Assembly (NCBI RefSeq): GCF_024711105.1 | Contig: NZ_JANJTL010000060.1 | Span: 1 to 61,451, forward strand | Length of the DNA stretch: 61,451 nucleotides | Origin: Brevundimonas sp. | Lineage (GTDB): Bacteria; Pseudomonadota; Alphaproteobacteria; Caulobacterales; Caulobacteraceae | Direction of reading: 5' to 3' | Part shown: positions 27,687 to 36,864 of the stretch, in pieces | How positions within the stretch are numbered: the stretch's first letter is position 1 | How the letters are laid out: each line of letters opens with the position of its first letter | Notes under the pieces: model-generated | The model's database searches: none | The model's input: the letters and a program-made list of their open reading frames with translations, nothing else | What the model was told of the DNA's origin: nothing | Translations under genes and position numbers: made by a program

Positions 27687-29393
27687 ATGGACCGGATGCG
27701 CGCCCTGCTCCTCAGGTTGCTGACCAACCGCCGCAGCGCGATCGTGCTCTGGACGGCGGTCGGACTTCTGGTCGCCGGCGTCCACTTCTGGCCGGTGGCC
27801 TTTCCTACGGCGAACGCCGCGCGCCACTCGGTCACACTGGGCGCGGCGGAACGCGCCGAACTGAGGGCGCCCACGCGGTCGGAACTCGAGATGCTGCGCA
27901 GCCTGCCGCTCCTGCGCGATCCTCTCGCGCCGGCCTTTCCGCCGGCCCAGGCCGCGCCGCCGATCGCCAGCGGCCAGGTTTTCGGCATGCGCGACGAGCT
28001 GCGCGCCCCCTTCATCAGGGCGACCCAGGCGCTTCGGACCGCGGCGCCCGCGTGTGCGGCCTGGATTCAGGGCGACGCCGACAGCGTCCCGGCCGAGATC
28101 GCCGACGCGCAGGCGGCGATGGGCGAGCTAGCGAATGGCTCCAGCCAGGACCGCGGCCTGTTCCTCTACCATCAGGGGCTGGTCGACCTGTGCGGTCCAA
28201 ATCCCGGATCAGCGGCCCAGGCCTTCGAGCGGGCGCTCGCCGAATACGCCGCCTATGCGGAATCGGCGCCAGAACGCGAGCCTTTGGTTGAGCGGCGGCT
28301 CGCTCAATACCAGGCGGTGACACACTATGGCCTGGGCTTGGCGCTGGTGGCCTCGGACGACGACCTCCGCCGCGCCGACGCCGAGTTCGCAAGCGCGCTG
28401 GAGGCGGCGACGCGCGCGAAGTCGCACCGGCAGCTGGGCCCCTTCGTCAATCTCGCCGCCTGCCAGGATGGTCCGAACTGCGACCTCTTCGATTTCAGCA
28501 CGGCCCACATCCATAACGCCCGTCTGTTTGCGCGGATGCGGGAGGGGCAGGGGTCCGACGCCTATGAGGACGCCGATCCGGCGCTGGCGTCGTCGCCAGG
28601 CTATGTGCTGGCCTATCCGGAGCTGGCGGCCAATCTGGCCGCAGCGGCTGCCGCGCAAGGCGACTTCGAGACGGTCGCCCGGCTGTACCAGACCCTGAAG
28701 GCCCGGCAGGGCGACGAGGAAGCGGATCCGGAAGACCCACCGTCGGAAACCTGGGCGCGTATCGCGGGCCTGGCCGTCGTGTCGCCGAGACCGATCTACG
28801 CGGAGGGGGACCCGTGGCCGCTCGGCGCGTCCTCCCCGACGCGCGAGATGTTCGAGTCGCGCATCCGGGCGCGTGACGAGGCGTCCTGGTTCCCGGCGGT
28901 TTCGCTGGGCGCGGAGGACCGGGAGATCCTTGATCTCTGGCTCTGGGTCAGGCGCGAACGGCAACTCCTGGAAACCGGTCAGTTTCGCGCCTTCCGCAGC
29001 GACGGTTCGACCATCGCCAACCTGGGTCCCGAGACACGGGATTTCCTTGAGACCTGGCGCAGTGAGGTGTCCGGACGGCTTGCCGACGCCCTGCTGGAGC
29101 GCGCCGAGACAACCCGCCGCCGTAACGGCCTGGCCGAGGCGCGTCCGCTGCTGGCCCTCGTCGACAGCGACGGCTTCCCCTGGTTCTGGGAACGGCCGCT
29201 TGCGCGGATAGGCTATTACAACGACCGCCCGCCGCTGTGGGTGGCCGGATGGGGCCTGTTCTGGCTGGCCGTAACCGGGCTCGCCTTCTGGCTTCATCTG
29301 CAGGTGGCGGCCGGCTATCGCCGCACCTTCGGTGCGCGGCACCACTCGGATCGCATGGCGCACGGCACGGAAAGCGCGTCCGGCAGGCCATGA
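27687..29393 (+). CDS. Membrane-tethered periplasmic helical-repeat (TPR-like) protein
   Basis: The 568-residue protein has a membrane helix near each end: residues 18-38 ('AIVLWTAVGLLVAGVHFW') and about 525-548 ('GWGLFWLAVTGLAFWLHL'). The 480 residues between are alpha-helical, with TPR-like pairs such as 'GLFLYHQGLVDLCGPNPGSAAQAFERALAEY' (shortened here to its sense: a helix-turn-helix with Ala/Gly/Tyr spacing). They probably lie in the periplasm and serve as a protein-binding scaffold. Start follows the GTPase by eight bases, and the stop overlaps the next start by ATGA. No enzyme motif seen. Family not recognised. Confidence 0.7.
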   Translation: MDRMRALLLRLLTNRRSAIVLWTAVGLLVAGVHFWPVAFPTANAARHSVTLGAAERAELRAPTRSELEMLRSLPLLRDPLAPAFPPAQAAPPIASGQVFGMRDELRAPFIRATQALRTAAPACAAWIQGDADSVPAEIADAQAAMGELANGSSQDRGLFLYHQGLVDLCGPNPGSAAQAFERALAEYAAYAESAPEREPLVERRLAQYQAVTHYGLGLALVASDDDLRRADAEFASALEAATRAKSHRQLGPFVNLAACQDGPNCDLFDFSTAHIHNARLFARMREGQGSDAYEDADPALASSPGYVLAYPELAANLAAAAAAQGDFETVARLYQTLKARQGDEEADPEDPPSETWARIAGLAVVSPRPIYAEGDPWPLGASSPTREMFESRIRARDEASWFPAVSLGAEDREILDLWLWVRRERQLLETGQFRAFRSDGSTIANLGPETRDFLETWRSEVSGRLADALLERAETTRRRNGLAEARPLLALVDSDGFPWFWERPLARIGYYNDRPPLWVAGWGLFWLAVTGLAFWLHLQVAAGYRRTFGARHHSDRMAHGTESASGRP

Positions 29394-32110
29394 TGCTGCT
29401 GCTGATCCTCTGCGTCGGCCTGTCGCTCGTCCTGGCGGCGTCCGGCCTTCAGTCTCGAGGATGGCGTCGCTGGGCCCCGGTCTGGACCTCGCTGCTCACG
29501 ATCGCCCTTCTCATTGCGGGACGCATCGCGGCGCCCAACGCCGTGGATGGGCCGCATGGTCAGCTGCGCGTGGCGCTCGGCTCGATGTCCCTCGAGCTGG
29601 ATCCGGGCCGTATCTACACCCTGGGCGGAGACCCGGCCGTCGATGACATCGTCATTGCGCCGCCCGGCGCGGCACGGCTGGGGCGCGGCGTCCTGCCGCC
29701 GACGGCCCTGGCCCTCGAAGCGACCGACGATGGTGTGGCCCTGCGCCTGCTGCGCCAGACGGGTCCGGGAAGCCGCGCGCTCTTTCGCGTGTCGCAAGGC
29801 GGGGAGGCGACCTGGCTCGGCGCGAGCCCGGCGGCGGGCGATCAGGCCTGCCTCGCCGCCTGCGGGCAGGCGGCGCAAGTGCTGGAGGAGACGCGGCCGT
29901 CCCGCGCCTATTTCGACGCCGCCACTCCGATCACTGGGCCGGGCGCCGCACAGTCCGCAGACGCCGATGGCTTCGCCTTCACAGACGCGGAGGGGCGTCT
30001 TTATCGCGCCGGGGCCGCAGCGACCGTCCGCCTAGCCGCGGGCGAGCGCCTGCGGCTCGACGTCTTCGAGGCCGACGCGGGCCAGGCTCCGCTCGGCGCG
30101 GCCCAAGGCCGGGCGGGCCGGCTGTCGCTCAGGCGTTCGTTCGATCTCGCCATCGCGGACGGTCGGCTGGCGATCGCGCCCGAGACGCCCCAGACCGTCA
30201 CACTAGATCTCGCGGGCGACACCGGCGAACGGCCGACTTTGCGTTTCGCGTCCGGCGGGGAGGCGGTCCGTCCGGCCCGCGCCAATGAGCGCGTGGTGGG
30301 GTTCAGTCTGCTGGGTCAGAATTTCGAGGCCGATCTCGCGGGGGTCTCGATCGATGCGGCGCGCACAAGCCGCGAGGCGTCCGTGCTTCACCGGGGCGGC
30401 GGCGGGGACGAGTCCTTCGCCGGCGGGATCGTGATCGGCGGCGACCGGCAGGTCGGGCTGGGCCTGCAGCCGCTCGATTTCCGTTCGGGCCTCTATCCGG
30501 CCCTGTGGTGGCTGGCCGGCCTGAGCCTGGTCGCATTCCTTTGCGTCAGCTGGCGGCTGAGGGTCGAGGACCCCTTGGCGGGGATTGCATTCGCCGCGGT
30601 CGAGTTCCTGCTCGCGATGCGCCTTCTGGTCGCCGTCGAAGGCGCCTTCGTCGATGCCGCGTCGAAGGCGCAACAGGCGGTTCCGGCCGCGCTGGTCGCC
30701 CTTCCGCTCGGCGCCTTCGTGCTGCTCGCCGCCCATCCGAGCCGGAGAGCTCTTTGGCCGGGCGCCGCCGCCATGGCTGTCATCACCCTGGCCTGTCTGT
30801 GGGCCGGTCGCGCCATGGGCGCGCCGCTGCAAGAGACCATCGTCGTCGCGGTCCTGTTGCTGGTCGGCGGCGGAATCTGGATCGCCTGGGACTTCCTTCG
30901 TCCTCTGGTGACAAAGTTCGACGTGTTCACCGCCGACCGACCCTTGGCGGTGGCCATGGTCGGTGCGGTCATCCTGCTCGGACTGCGCGCCGCCCTGACT
31001 TTCGCCGGCTGGCAGGAAAGCTTGCCGATCGGCCCGTTCCGCCTCGCGCTCAGCCTGTTCTTCGTGCCCGCCACGCTGCTGATCTTCGCGCCCCTGATCG
31101 CGCGCGGCTGGCGTGCCTGGGACGGACACTGGCGGAATCCGCCCGAATGGCCGCCGTTCCGGAGGGACTGGTCGCCGGTCCTGGCGGGTCTGACGCTCGC
31201 GGCGGCGCTTGCGCTCGGCGTCGGGGCGGCCAGCTACATCGCCCGCGACGTCGGTTTTTCGGTGCACGCCCTGCCGGTGATCGCTGCGGCCGTCATCGTC
31301 ACAGCCGCCGGCGCGCAATCGCTCAGGTCGTTCGGCCTCGACGGCGCCTGGGCGCTTGGCGCGGGCGTCGCCGTGGTCGGAGCGCTCGTGTTCGCGCTCG
31401 GCCGGCCGTTCGGCCTGGCGTATGTCATCGTCGTGGCGCTGGCTGTGGGCATGGCCCTCATCGCCTGGCGTCCCCGCGCCCTGTGGATCGCGCCGGCGGG
31501 CGCCGTCGCGGCCCTGATCCTGGCGGCCAATCTGCAGCCCGTCCTCGACACCCGCGCCCAGGCGGAGATCGACCTGGAGGCGGCGGTGGCCCAGTCCGAC
31601 CAGAACCTGCGGCTTCTGGCCGCCTTTGATCCAGATCGCCTGGCGCAGGTCGGGACGCGAAGCTCCGAGGGGCTTCAGGACACCCTCACCCATCTGCGGT
31701 CCTACGGCGACACCTTCCTAGGCCGGGGGTATTTCAACCTTCCCGAAGTCACCGTGCTGCGCGCCTTCCACCTGACCGATAACGCGGCCGCGGTGCACCT
31801 GGTGTCTCCGTTCGGAAGGCTCGGGGCCGCGGCCTTCCTGCTCGTGCCCGGAGCCTTGGCCTTGGCCGGCTGCTGGGCGGCCAGTCAGGCCGCCGCGCGG
31901 CCATCCGCGTGGTTGGGGGCGCTGGCCGGCCTGACGCTGGCGACCGTCTCGACCTACATCGTGCTGGCCAACCTCCTCGCAGCGCCGTTCACGGGTCGGA
32001 ACGTCTATTTCCTCGCGCCCTGGTCCATGGCGGACCTTATCGAGGGCCTGATGCTCGCCGCCCTGCTGCTGGCGACACTTTGCTCAGTCCGGGAGCCCGC
32101 CCATGACTGA
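29390..32110 (+). CDS. Polytopic protein with periplasmic beta domain and SEDS-like (FtsW/RodA-type) core
   Basis: The protein has 906 residues from the ATG at 29390. Two N-terminal membrane helices are followed by a beta-rich domain (about 50-365; 'GRIYTLGGDPAVDDIVI' recalls an FHA-type strand pair). About a dozen membrane helices follow. Near the end, 'FNLPE' at 782-786, an Asp at 797 and 'VSPFGRLGAAAFLLV' repeat the order of the SEDS signature (LPE, catalytic Asp, EELGxxGA), and the last loop 'AAPFTGRNVYFLAPWS' stands where SEDS proteins have LPxTGxxLPFxSYGG. SEDS proteins polymerise peptidoglycan with a partner PBP, and the next gene is PBP-like. Strongly diverged, so homology needs a profile test. 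Confidence 0.65.
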   Translation: MMLLLILCVGLSLVLAASGLQSRGWRRWAPVWTSLLTIALLIAGRIAAPNAVDGPHGQLRVALGSMSLELDPGRIYTLGGDPAVDDIVIAPPGAARLGRGVLPPTALALEATDDGVALRLLRQTGPGSRALFRVSQGGEATWLGASPAAGDQACLAACGQAAQVLEETRPSRAYFDAATPITGPGAAQSADADGFAFTDAEGRLYRAGAAATVRLAAGERLRLDVFEADAGQAPLGAAQGRAGRLSLRRSFDLAIADGRLAIAPETPQTVTLDLAGDTGERPTLRFASGGEAVRPARANERVVGFSLLGQNFEADLAGVSIDAARTSREASVLHRGGGGDESFAGGIVIGGDRQVGLGLQPLDFRSGLYPALWWLAGLSLVAFLCVSWRLRVEDPLAGIAFAAVEFLLAMRLLVAVEGAFVDAASKAQQAVPAALVALPLGAFVLLAAHPSRRALWPGAAAMAVITLACLWAGRAMGAPLQETIVVAVLLLVGGGIWIAWDFLRPLVTKFDVFTADRPLAVAMVGAVILLGLRAALTFAGWQESLPIGPFRLALSLFFVPATLLIFAPLIARGWRAWDGHWRNPPEWPPFRRDWSPVLAGLTLAAALALGVGAASYIARDVGFSVHALPVIAAAVIVTAAGAQSLRSFGLDGAWALGAGVAVVGALVFALGRPFGLAYVIVVALAVGMALIAWRPRALWIAPAGAVAALILAANLQPVLDTRAQAEIDLEAAVAQSDQNLRLLAAFDPDRLAQVGTRSSEGLQDTLTHLRSYGDTFLGRGYFNLPEVTVLRAFHLTDNAAAVHLVSPFGRLGAAAFLLVPGALALAGCWAASQAAARPSAWLGALAGLTLATVSTYIVLANLLAAPFTGRNVYFLAPWSMADLIEGLMLAALLLATLCSVREPAHD

Positions 32111-34802
32111 GCTGCGGAACGGCGCTGCAAGGGCCCTGATGGCGGCGGCGGGGTTGCTCCTGCTTCTTCTGCTGCCGGTGCTCACCGGCGGGTCTGCAGG
32201 CCGGGGGCTGGCGGCGTCGCAGGAGGAGGACGCCTATTCGCGGTTCGTCCGGGTTCATTTCATCGCGCCGCGCCGGCTCGTCTTCAACGAACGCGCGGGG
32301 GACGGCGCGCCGATCGTGGACCTCGCCCCGGCGGTCTATGCCGACCCCGACACCCGGTACCTGGAATACGCCCTGGCGTCGTTCCTGCTACAGGACATTC
32401 GGCGCAACGATCCCGGCCTGTGGGAGATCGACAACGGGGTGGTGACCGGCGTCACGCCCTTCCTGCATTTCACCCCGCCGCCCTTTCCGGTCGAGCGTCG
32501 CGCCTGGCGAGGCGCGTTGCGCTATCGCGAGGCCGCGGAGGCGCCCGTCCAGGACGTGATCGTGCTTGAGGGAGGCTCGGGCACGCCCCGGCTGCGTCTC
32601 ACCCCCTCTTCGGCGCCGATCGGCACGGGCGATCCAGACATCCGCACGCTCGACCTTTCGCGGTCCGCTGGAGCGCACGAGATCGCAGGCCGCGCCGTGG
32701 ATGTGTTCTGCGACGGCCCCTCCGAGCGGCCGAGCCTGCGCATCCGGCGCATCGGCGATCAGGTCGGCGTGTTCGCCGATGACCTCGGGGCCTGTGTCGT
32801 CGACGTGGGGCCGACGCAGCTGGGCCAAGGCGCCCGCTTCGAGGTTCTGGCCGAGGGCGAGCGGCTGAGCGTCCGGTCGGAGAGCGGCCGGCGCCTCGTG
32901 CTTGTGCGCGGCGGGGGCAGGGTGGACGACGGCGTCGTCTCGGCGCCGGGAGCGGCGGGCGGGCGTTATCACGCGTCCGAGATCGCCCAGTGGAGCCAGG
33001 CCGTCGAACGCGACGTCATCAGCGCCTTCTCCGCAGGCCCGCCGTCGGCGGACATCGTCACCACGCTCGACCGCGACCTCCAGCAGCTCGCCCAGTCGGT
33101 GCTCGACGAACACCTCTCAGGCCAGGCCGGTGGGACAGACGAGGGAACCGGCGCCATCACCATCATGGACGCCCTCACCGGCGAGGTATTGGCCATGGCC
33201 AGCGCGCCGCGAGGCGGCGCCCAGGGTCGTCCCTGGATCGATCAGGATGACGTCCTCGGCCGGGCCCGGGCGGTGAATCAGAACCTGCAGCTCCTGCCGG
33301 TCGGATCGGCGGCCAAGCCCTTGATGGCCGCCGCCATCCTGCACCGGAGCCCGTCCTTGCTAGGCCTCGAGATTCAGGGCCAGCAGGAGGCCGATAATCT
33401 GCTCGGACTGCCCCTGTCGTCGCCGATCTCCAACCACCTAAGTCCCGACTGGATCGGCTTCGACGCCTTCCTGCGGGACTCCGACAACCTTTACGCCGCC
33501 TCGCTCCTGCTGCTCGGATCTCCCGACACGGGGGGGCAGCGCTGTCCGCTCGCGCCGGGGCAGGTCTACAGGCTGGGGGGCGAGACTCTCACCTCGCGCC
33601 CCAAGTCGGTGTTCGAACGTCTGGGACGTGACGGGCGCTGCCAGGCGGCGCCGACCGGCCACGACCGCCAGATGCGTTGGGCCGATACGCTCGAGGACCT
33701 GTTCGATATCGACGCCGGCCTCCGGTCCGCGAGTGGAGGCGTCAGCCGGTGCGCCTCGGAAGACGGCGGCGGCCAGCCGTCTCCCTGGGCGCGGCTGGTG
33801 AGCCAGTACGACGGCGTCGACGCCTGCCGCTTTGTCGCCTCCACGCCCCAACCCGAGGCGCTGGGCCTGATCGGAGCCCGGGACTTCCGCAGCCAGGTCG
33901 TGCCGTCGGCGCTGGGCAACGGCGACGGAGTCTGGTCGGCGGTGAAGCTGGCCGAGGCCTACGCCCGCTTGGTGACCGGCGTGCGCGTCAGCGCCTCCTT
34001 CCACGGGACATCGTCGACCTCCGGGCCGCTGGGACTGAACGCCGAGGTCAGGCGCCGCATCACTCACGCCCTCACGCTTGTGCCCGCCGGGACCGCCGCG
34101 TCCACCGAGCTGCCGGGGAGCCTCGCGGCTCTTCAGGAAGCCTTGGCCGCCCAGGGACAGGTGTTGGGCGCCTTCGCCAAGACCGGGACGCCGGTGGTGG
34201 TCAGCCGCCGCTATCGGCCCGTGGACCGCGCCATCAACATGCTGATCCGCCGAGACCGCCTCAGGGTGTCGGCACGCGGCGCGCTCCAGCTGGGCGCACA
34301 GTCCGGTAGCCGCATCGAGATACGGCCCGGGATGAGCCGCGCGGATCGCGAGCGGGCGCTCGGGCTTCTCAGCCGTGACGCGGTGGCGCGCGAGAGCCTG
34401 CGGGACGTGGCGGGGGTCACCCCCGCCGGAGTCATCCGGACCCTGGAGCGCTATGCAGGGCAGATGGCCGAGGGCGGGACGCCCTTCCTGATCCGGCAGG
34501 GCGAGCAGGCGCCGCTGCTGGTGCGCGTGGCGTCCCGTGCGGAGATCATCGGCGACACGGGCGATCCGGACACCCCCACCGGCAAGGTCATCGCCCTGGT
34601 CGTGGCGGCCTACGGTCGCGAGGGGCTGGCGCTGGGCGACGACGGCCGCGCCTATGATGGCCGGGCACGGCCGCTGCGGGCCTATGTGGTGGTGGTCAAT
34701 CTGCAGCATGAGAGCCGGGGGTCGAATGATGCGGCGAACCTGGCCGCGCGGATCGTCAGCCGTGGCCTGCGAGACCGGCTCGCCGACGGGCGGAGGCGCT
34801 GA
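32103..34802 (+). CDS. Penicillin-binding-protein-like transpeptidase, divergent
   Basis: The 899-residue protein has an N-terminal signal anchor (residues 8-35), then a beta-rich periplasmic region (40-300). The transpeptidase domain starts near 'TTLDRDLQQLAQSVLDEH', the usual entry helix of class B PBPs. All three active-site motifs are present: Ser402-Ala-Ala-Lys405 in 'PVGSAAKPL', Ser460-Asp-Asn462, and Lys693-Thr-Gly-Thr696 in 'FAKTGTPVV'. The gap from SxN to KTG (233 residues) is long, showing an insertion with several cysteines. The start overlaps the SEDS-like gene by eight bases. It should cross-link peptidoglycan or a related peptide; no glycosyltransferase domain is present. Confidence 0.85.
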   Translation: MTELRNGAARALMAAAGLLLLLLLPVLTGGSAGRGLAASQEEDAYSRFVRVHFIAPRRLVFNERAGDGAPIVDLAPAVYADPDTRYLEYALASFLLQDIRRNDPGLWEIDNGVVTGVTPFLHFTPPPFPVERRAWRGALRYREAAEAPVQDVIVLEGGSGTPRLRLTPSSAPIGTGDPDIRTLDLSRSAGAHEIAGRAVDVFCDGPSERPSLRIRRIGDQVGVFADDLGACVVDVGPTQLGQGARFEVLAEGERLSVRSESGRRLVLVRGGGRVDDGVVSAPGAAGGRYHASEIAQWSQAVERDVISAFSAGPPSADIVTTLDRDLQQLAQSVLDEHLSGQAGGTDEGTGAITIMDALTGEVLAMASAPRGGAQGRPWIDQDDVLGRARAVNQNLQLLPVGSAAKPLMAAAILHRSPSLLGLEIQGQQEADNLLGLPLSSPISNHLSPDWIGFDAFLRDSDNLYAASLLLLGSPDTGGQRCPLAPGQVYRLGGETLTSRPKSVFERLGRDGRCQAAPTGHDRQMRWADTLEDLFDIDAGLRSASGGVSRCASEDGGGQPSPWARLVSQYDGVDACRFVASTPQPEALGLIGARDFRSQVVPSALGNGDGVWSAVKLAEAYARLVTGVRVSASFHGTSSTSGPLGLNAEVRRRITHALTLVPAGTAASTELPGSLAALQEALAAQGQVLGAFAKTGTPVVVSRRYRPVDRAINMLIRRDRLRVSARGALQLGAQSGSRIEIRPGMSRADRERALGLLSRDAVARESLRDVAGVTPAGVIRTLERYAGQMAEGGTPFLIRQGEQAPLLVRVASRAEIIGDTGDPDTPTGKVIALVVAAYGREGLALGDDGRAYDGRARPLRAYVVVVNLQHESRGSNDAANLAARIVSRGLRDRLADGRRR

Positions 34803-35248
34803 TGTCGGACGACTGGAACCTCAGCGGCCGCCCGGATCCGAACGCCCCGGTCTTTCCAGGATCGCGCGACGCGCCCGCCTGGAAGGAGCCCGCGCCTGCG
34901 CCGGATGTGCGGCCGCCCCGACGGGCTCCGGCGCTGCTGAGGTTCTGGCCAAGGATTGTGCTGGCGCTCGCAGTGCTGGGCGCGGTCGGGCTCGGACTGG
35001 TGACCGGTGTCCCGCGAGAGCCCGAGCCGGTCGAGACCGCCTCGGGCGGCTCCGTCATCGTCGCGCGAACTCCTGTCGCGGGGGAGGGTTCCACCATCCA
35101 GGACATCTGCGCCAGTCACGGACTGCCTCGCGACCTGTGCGATCTCAGCGAACGCTGCGTGTCATCCGGCGACCATGCGCGCTGGGCGCCATTGATCCTG
35201 CGCGCGCCTGACGGCACCTGCCCGAGCGGCAGCGAATCGGGTGGCTAG
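34802..35248 (+). CDS. Single-pass membrane protein with Cys-containing periplasmic tail, last gene of the operon
   Basis: The 148-residue protein has a Pro-rich cytoplasmic region (1-45), a membrane helix (about 48-68, 'WPRIVLALAVLGAVGLGLV') and a periplasmic tail with four cysteines ('DICASHGLPRDLCDL', 'RCVSSGD', 'GTCPSG'). It shares its layout, but no clear sequence identity, with the first protein of the operon. The start shares one base with the PBP stop (TGATG), so the two are coupled. The stop overlaps the convergent cydC stop through CTAG. Family not recognised. Confidence 0.7.
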   Translation: MSDDWNLSGRPDPNAPVFPGSRDAPAWKEPAPAPDVRPPRRAPALLRFWPRIVLALAVLGAVGLGLVTGVPREPEPVETASGGSVIVARTPVAGEGSTIQDICASHGLPRDLCDLSERCVSSGDHARWAPLILRAPDGTCPSGSESGG

Positions 35249-36864
35249 CAGACAACCTGCTCCGCCGGCTCGACGACGGCCGGCCCCATCCGGACGACAT
35301 CGGCGACCAGCCGGAGCGCATCCTTGCGGTGGGTGATGAGGATCAGTCCTTGGCCCGTCGCGGCGAGGCGGCGCTCCAGATTGTCGATCACTTTGTTCGC
35401 GATGACTTCGTCCAGGCCCTCGGTCGGTTCGTCCAGGACGAGCCAGGGCGCGGGCTTGAGATAGGCGCGGGCCAGGGCGAGCCGCCGGCGCTCGCCACCG
35501 GAGAGCTCCCGGGCGTTGTCCGCAAGTCGGGTCTCGAGCCCCTGCGCCGCCCGGAACCGCTCCGCCAGTCCAGCGTCCTGAAGCGCGCGCCACAGATCGG
35601 AATCGGCGGCGGGCGGCGCGGCCAGGCAGAGGTTCTCCCGCACCGTGCCCCCAATGAAGCGTGGCTCCTGGGCGGCATAGGCGAAGAACGGCCGAAGCGA
35701 TTGTGGCGACAGGTCCACGATGTCGGACCCGCCGGCACGCCATTCGCCGGCCCGGGCCGCCCGCAGCGCCATCAGGCGCTCGATGAGGCTCGTCTTGCCG
35801 CAGGCCGATGGGCCGACGATGGCCAGTCGATGGCCGGAGGCTAGGACGGCGCGGCCGTTCAGTTCGAGCCCGTGCCCGGAGGGGAGGTTCCGGCCAATTT
35901 CGTCAGGCGCGCCGCCAAGGCTGTCAAGGCGTTCGACGGCCGCAGTCACGGTTCCGGCCTGGCGCGCCGCCTCGGCATAGGCGCCCGCGCCCTCGACAGC
36001 GGCGATGGCGGCGAGGACCGCCAGGGTCGTGGCTGCCGGATCTGATCCAGGCGACACGCTCAGGATGACCGCGACGGCGATGCCGGCCACCCCGAGCTGG
36101 GCGAAGGCGATCCAGCCGGCCGCGCGAGCGAGCCGAAGCCGGGCCGCGTCGAGCTCGGCCGCACGTGACGCCACTCGTCCCTGGGCCCAGCCGGCCGCCC
36201 CGTAGGCGCGAAGTTCCGGCGCGGCTTGTTCCAGCGCCGAGACCTGGGACTTGAGCCGGCCCAGGGCCTCCTGGGATTCCCGTCCGGCCGCATCGGCCAG
36301 TCTCCGACCGAGGAAGCGCGCCAGCAGCAGGCTGGCGAGGACGGCGCTCAGGGTGATCAGGGCGGACGGCCACCCGGCCACCGACGCCAGGGCGACGCCT
36401 GCGGCCATGCCTCCGACCGCCGCCCAGGGCGCGGATCGACGCACGAAAGCAGACTGGACTGTGTCCACGTCCTGGACCAGCCGGGAAGAGACCTCGCCGC
36501 TCGCCGCGGCGAGCAGCTGTTCGGGCGCCTTCGCCGCAGTCCGGCGGAAGAGTTCGGGGCGCAGTTCAGCCAAGGCGTCGAGCGCGGCCTGGTGGCCGCT
36601 GACCCGTTCCACATAGCGCAGTCCCGTGCGCAGTATGGCCAGCAGCCGGATGACCGCGCTGGGCACAAGATAGTTGAACGCCTGCGCAGCAGCGGGGCCG
36701 GCAAGCCCCGCCAGGGCTGCGCCAGTGAGAAACCAGCCCGAGACGCCGAGGAGGGCCGCCGCCGCCATCGAAACCGCGGCGGCGGTGAGGGACGACAGCA
36801 GCAGCGTCGCCCGTTGCGCCCGAACCTGGGCCTGGATCAGGTCGGCGACGCCCTGCCCCTTCAT
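35245..36864 (-). CDS. cydC: Thiol reductant ABC exporter subunit CydC
   Basis: The 539-residue half-transporter has six membrane segments (1-300) and an ABC domain with Walker A 'IVGPSACGKTSLIE', signature 'LSGGERRRLALARA' and Walker B 'WLVLDEPTEGLD'. CydDC exports cysteine and glutathione and is needed to assemble cytochrome bd. The start overlaps the cydD stop by ATGA. The distance from the bd oxidase genes is only the length of cydD, and they are divergent. Confidence 0.93.
   Translation of the reverse strand: MKGQGVADLIQAQVRAQRATLLLSSLTAAAVSMAAAALLGVSGWFLTGAALAGLAGPAAAQAFNYLVPSAVIRLLAILRTGLRYVERVSGHQAALDALAELRPELFRRTAAKAPEQLLAAASGEVSSRLVQDVDTVQSAFVRRSAPWAAVGGMAAGVALASVAGWPSALITLSAVLASLLLARFLGRRLADAAGRESQEALGRLKSQVSALEQAAPELRAYGAAGWAQGRVASRAAELDAARLRLARAAGWIAFAQLGVAGIAVAVILSVSPGSDPAATTLAVLAAIAAVEGAGAYAEAARQAGTVTAAVERLDSLGGAPDEIGRNLPSGHGLELNGRAVLASGHRLAIVGPSACGKTSLIERLMALRAARAGEWRAGGSDIVDLSPQSLRPFFAYAAQEPRFIGGTVRENLCLAAPPAADSDLWRALQDAGLAERFRAAQGLETRLADNARELSGGERRRLALARAYLKPAPWLVLDEPTEGLDEVIANKVIDNLERRLAATGQGLILITHRKDALRLVADVVRMGPAVVEPAEQVVC

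Noticed and set aside
30203-31693. 496-codon minus-strand ORF within the SEDS-like gene
   Set aside because: Low-complexity, charged translation opposite a polytopic membrane protein; an antisense frame.
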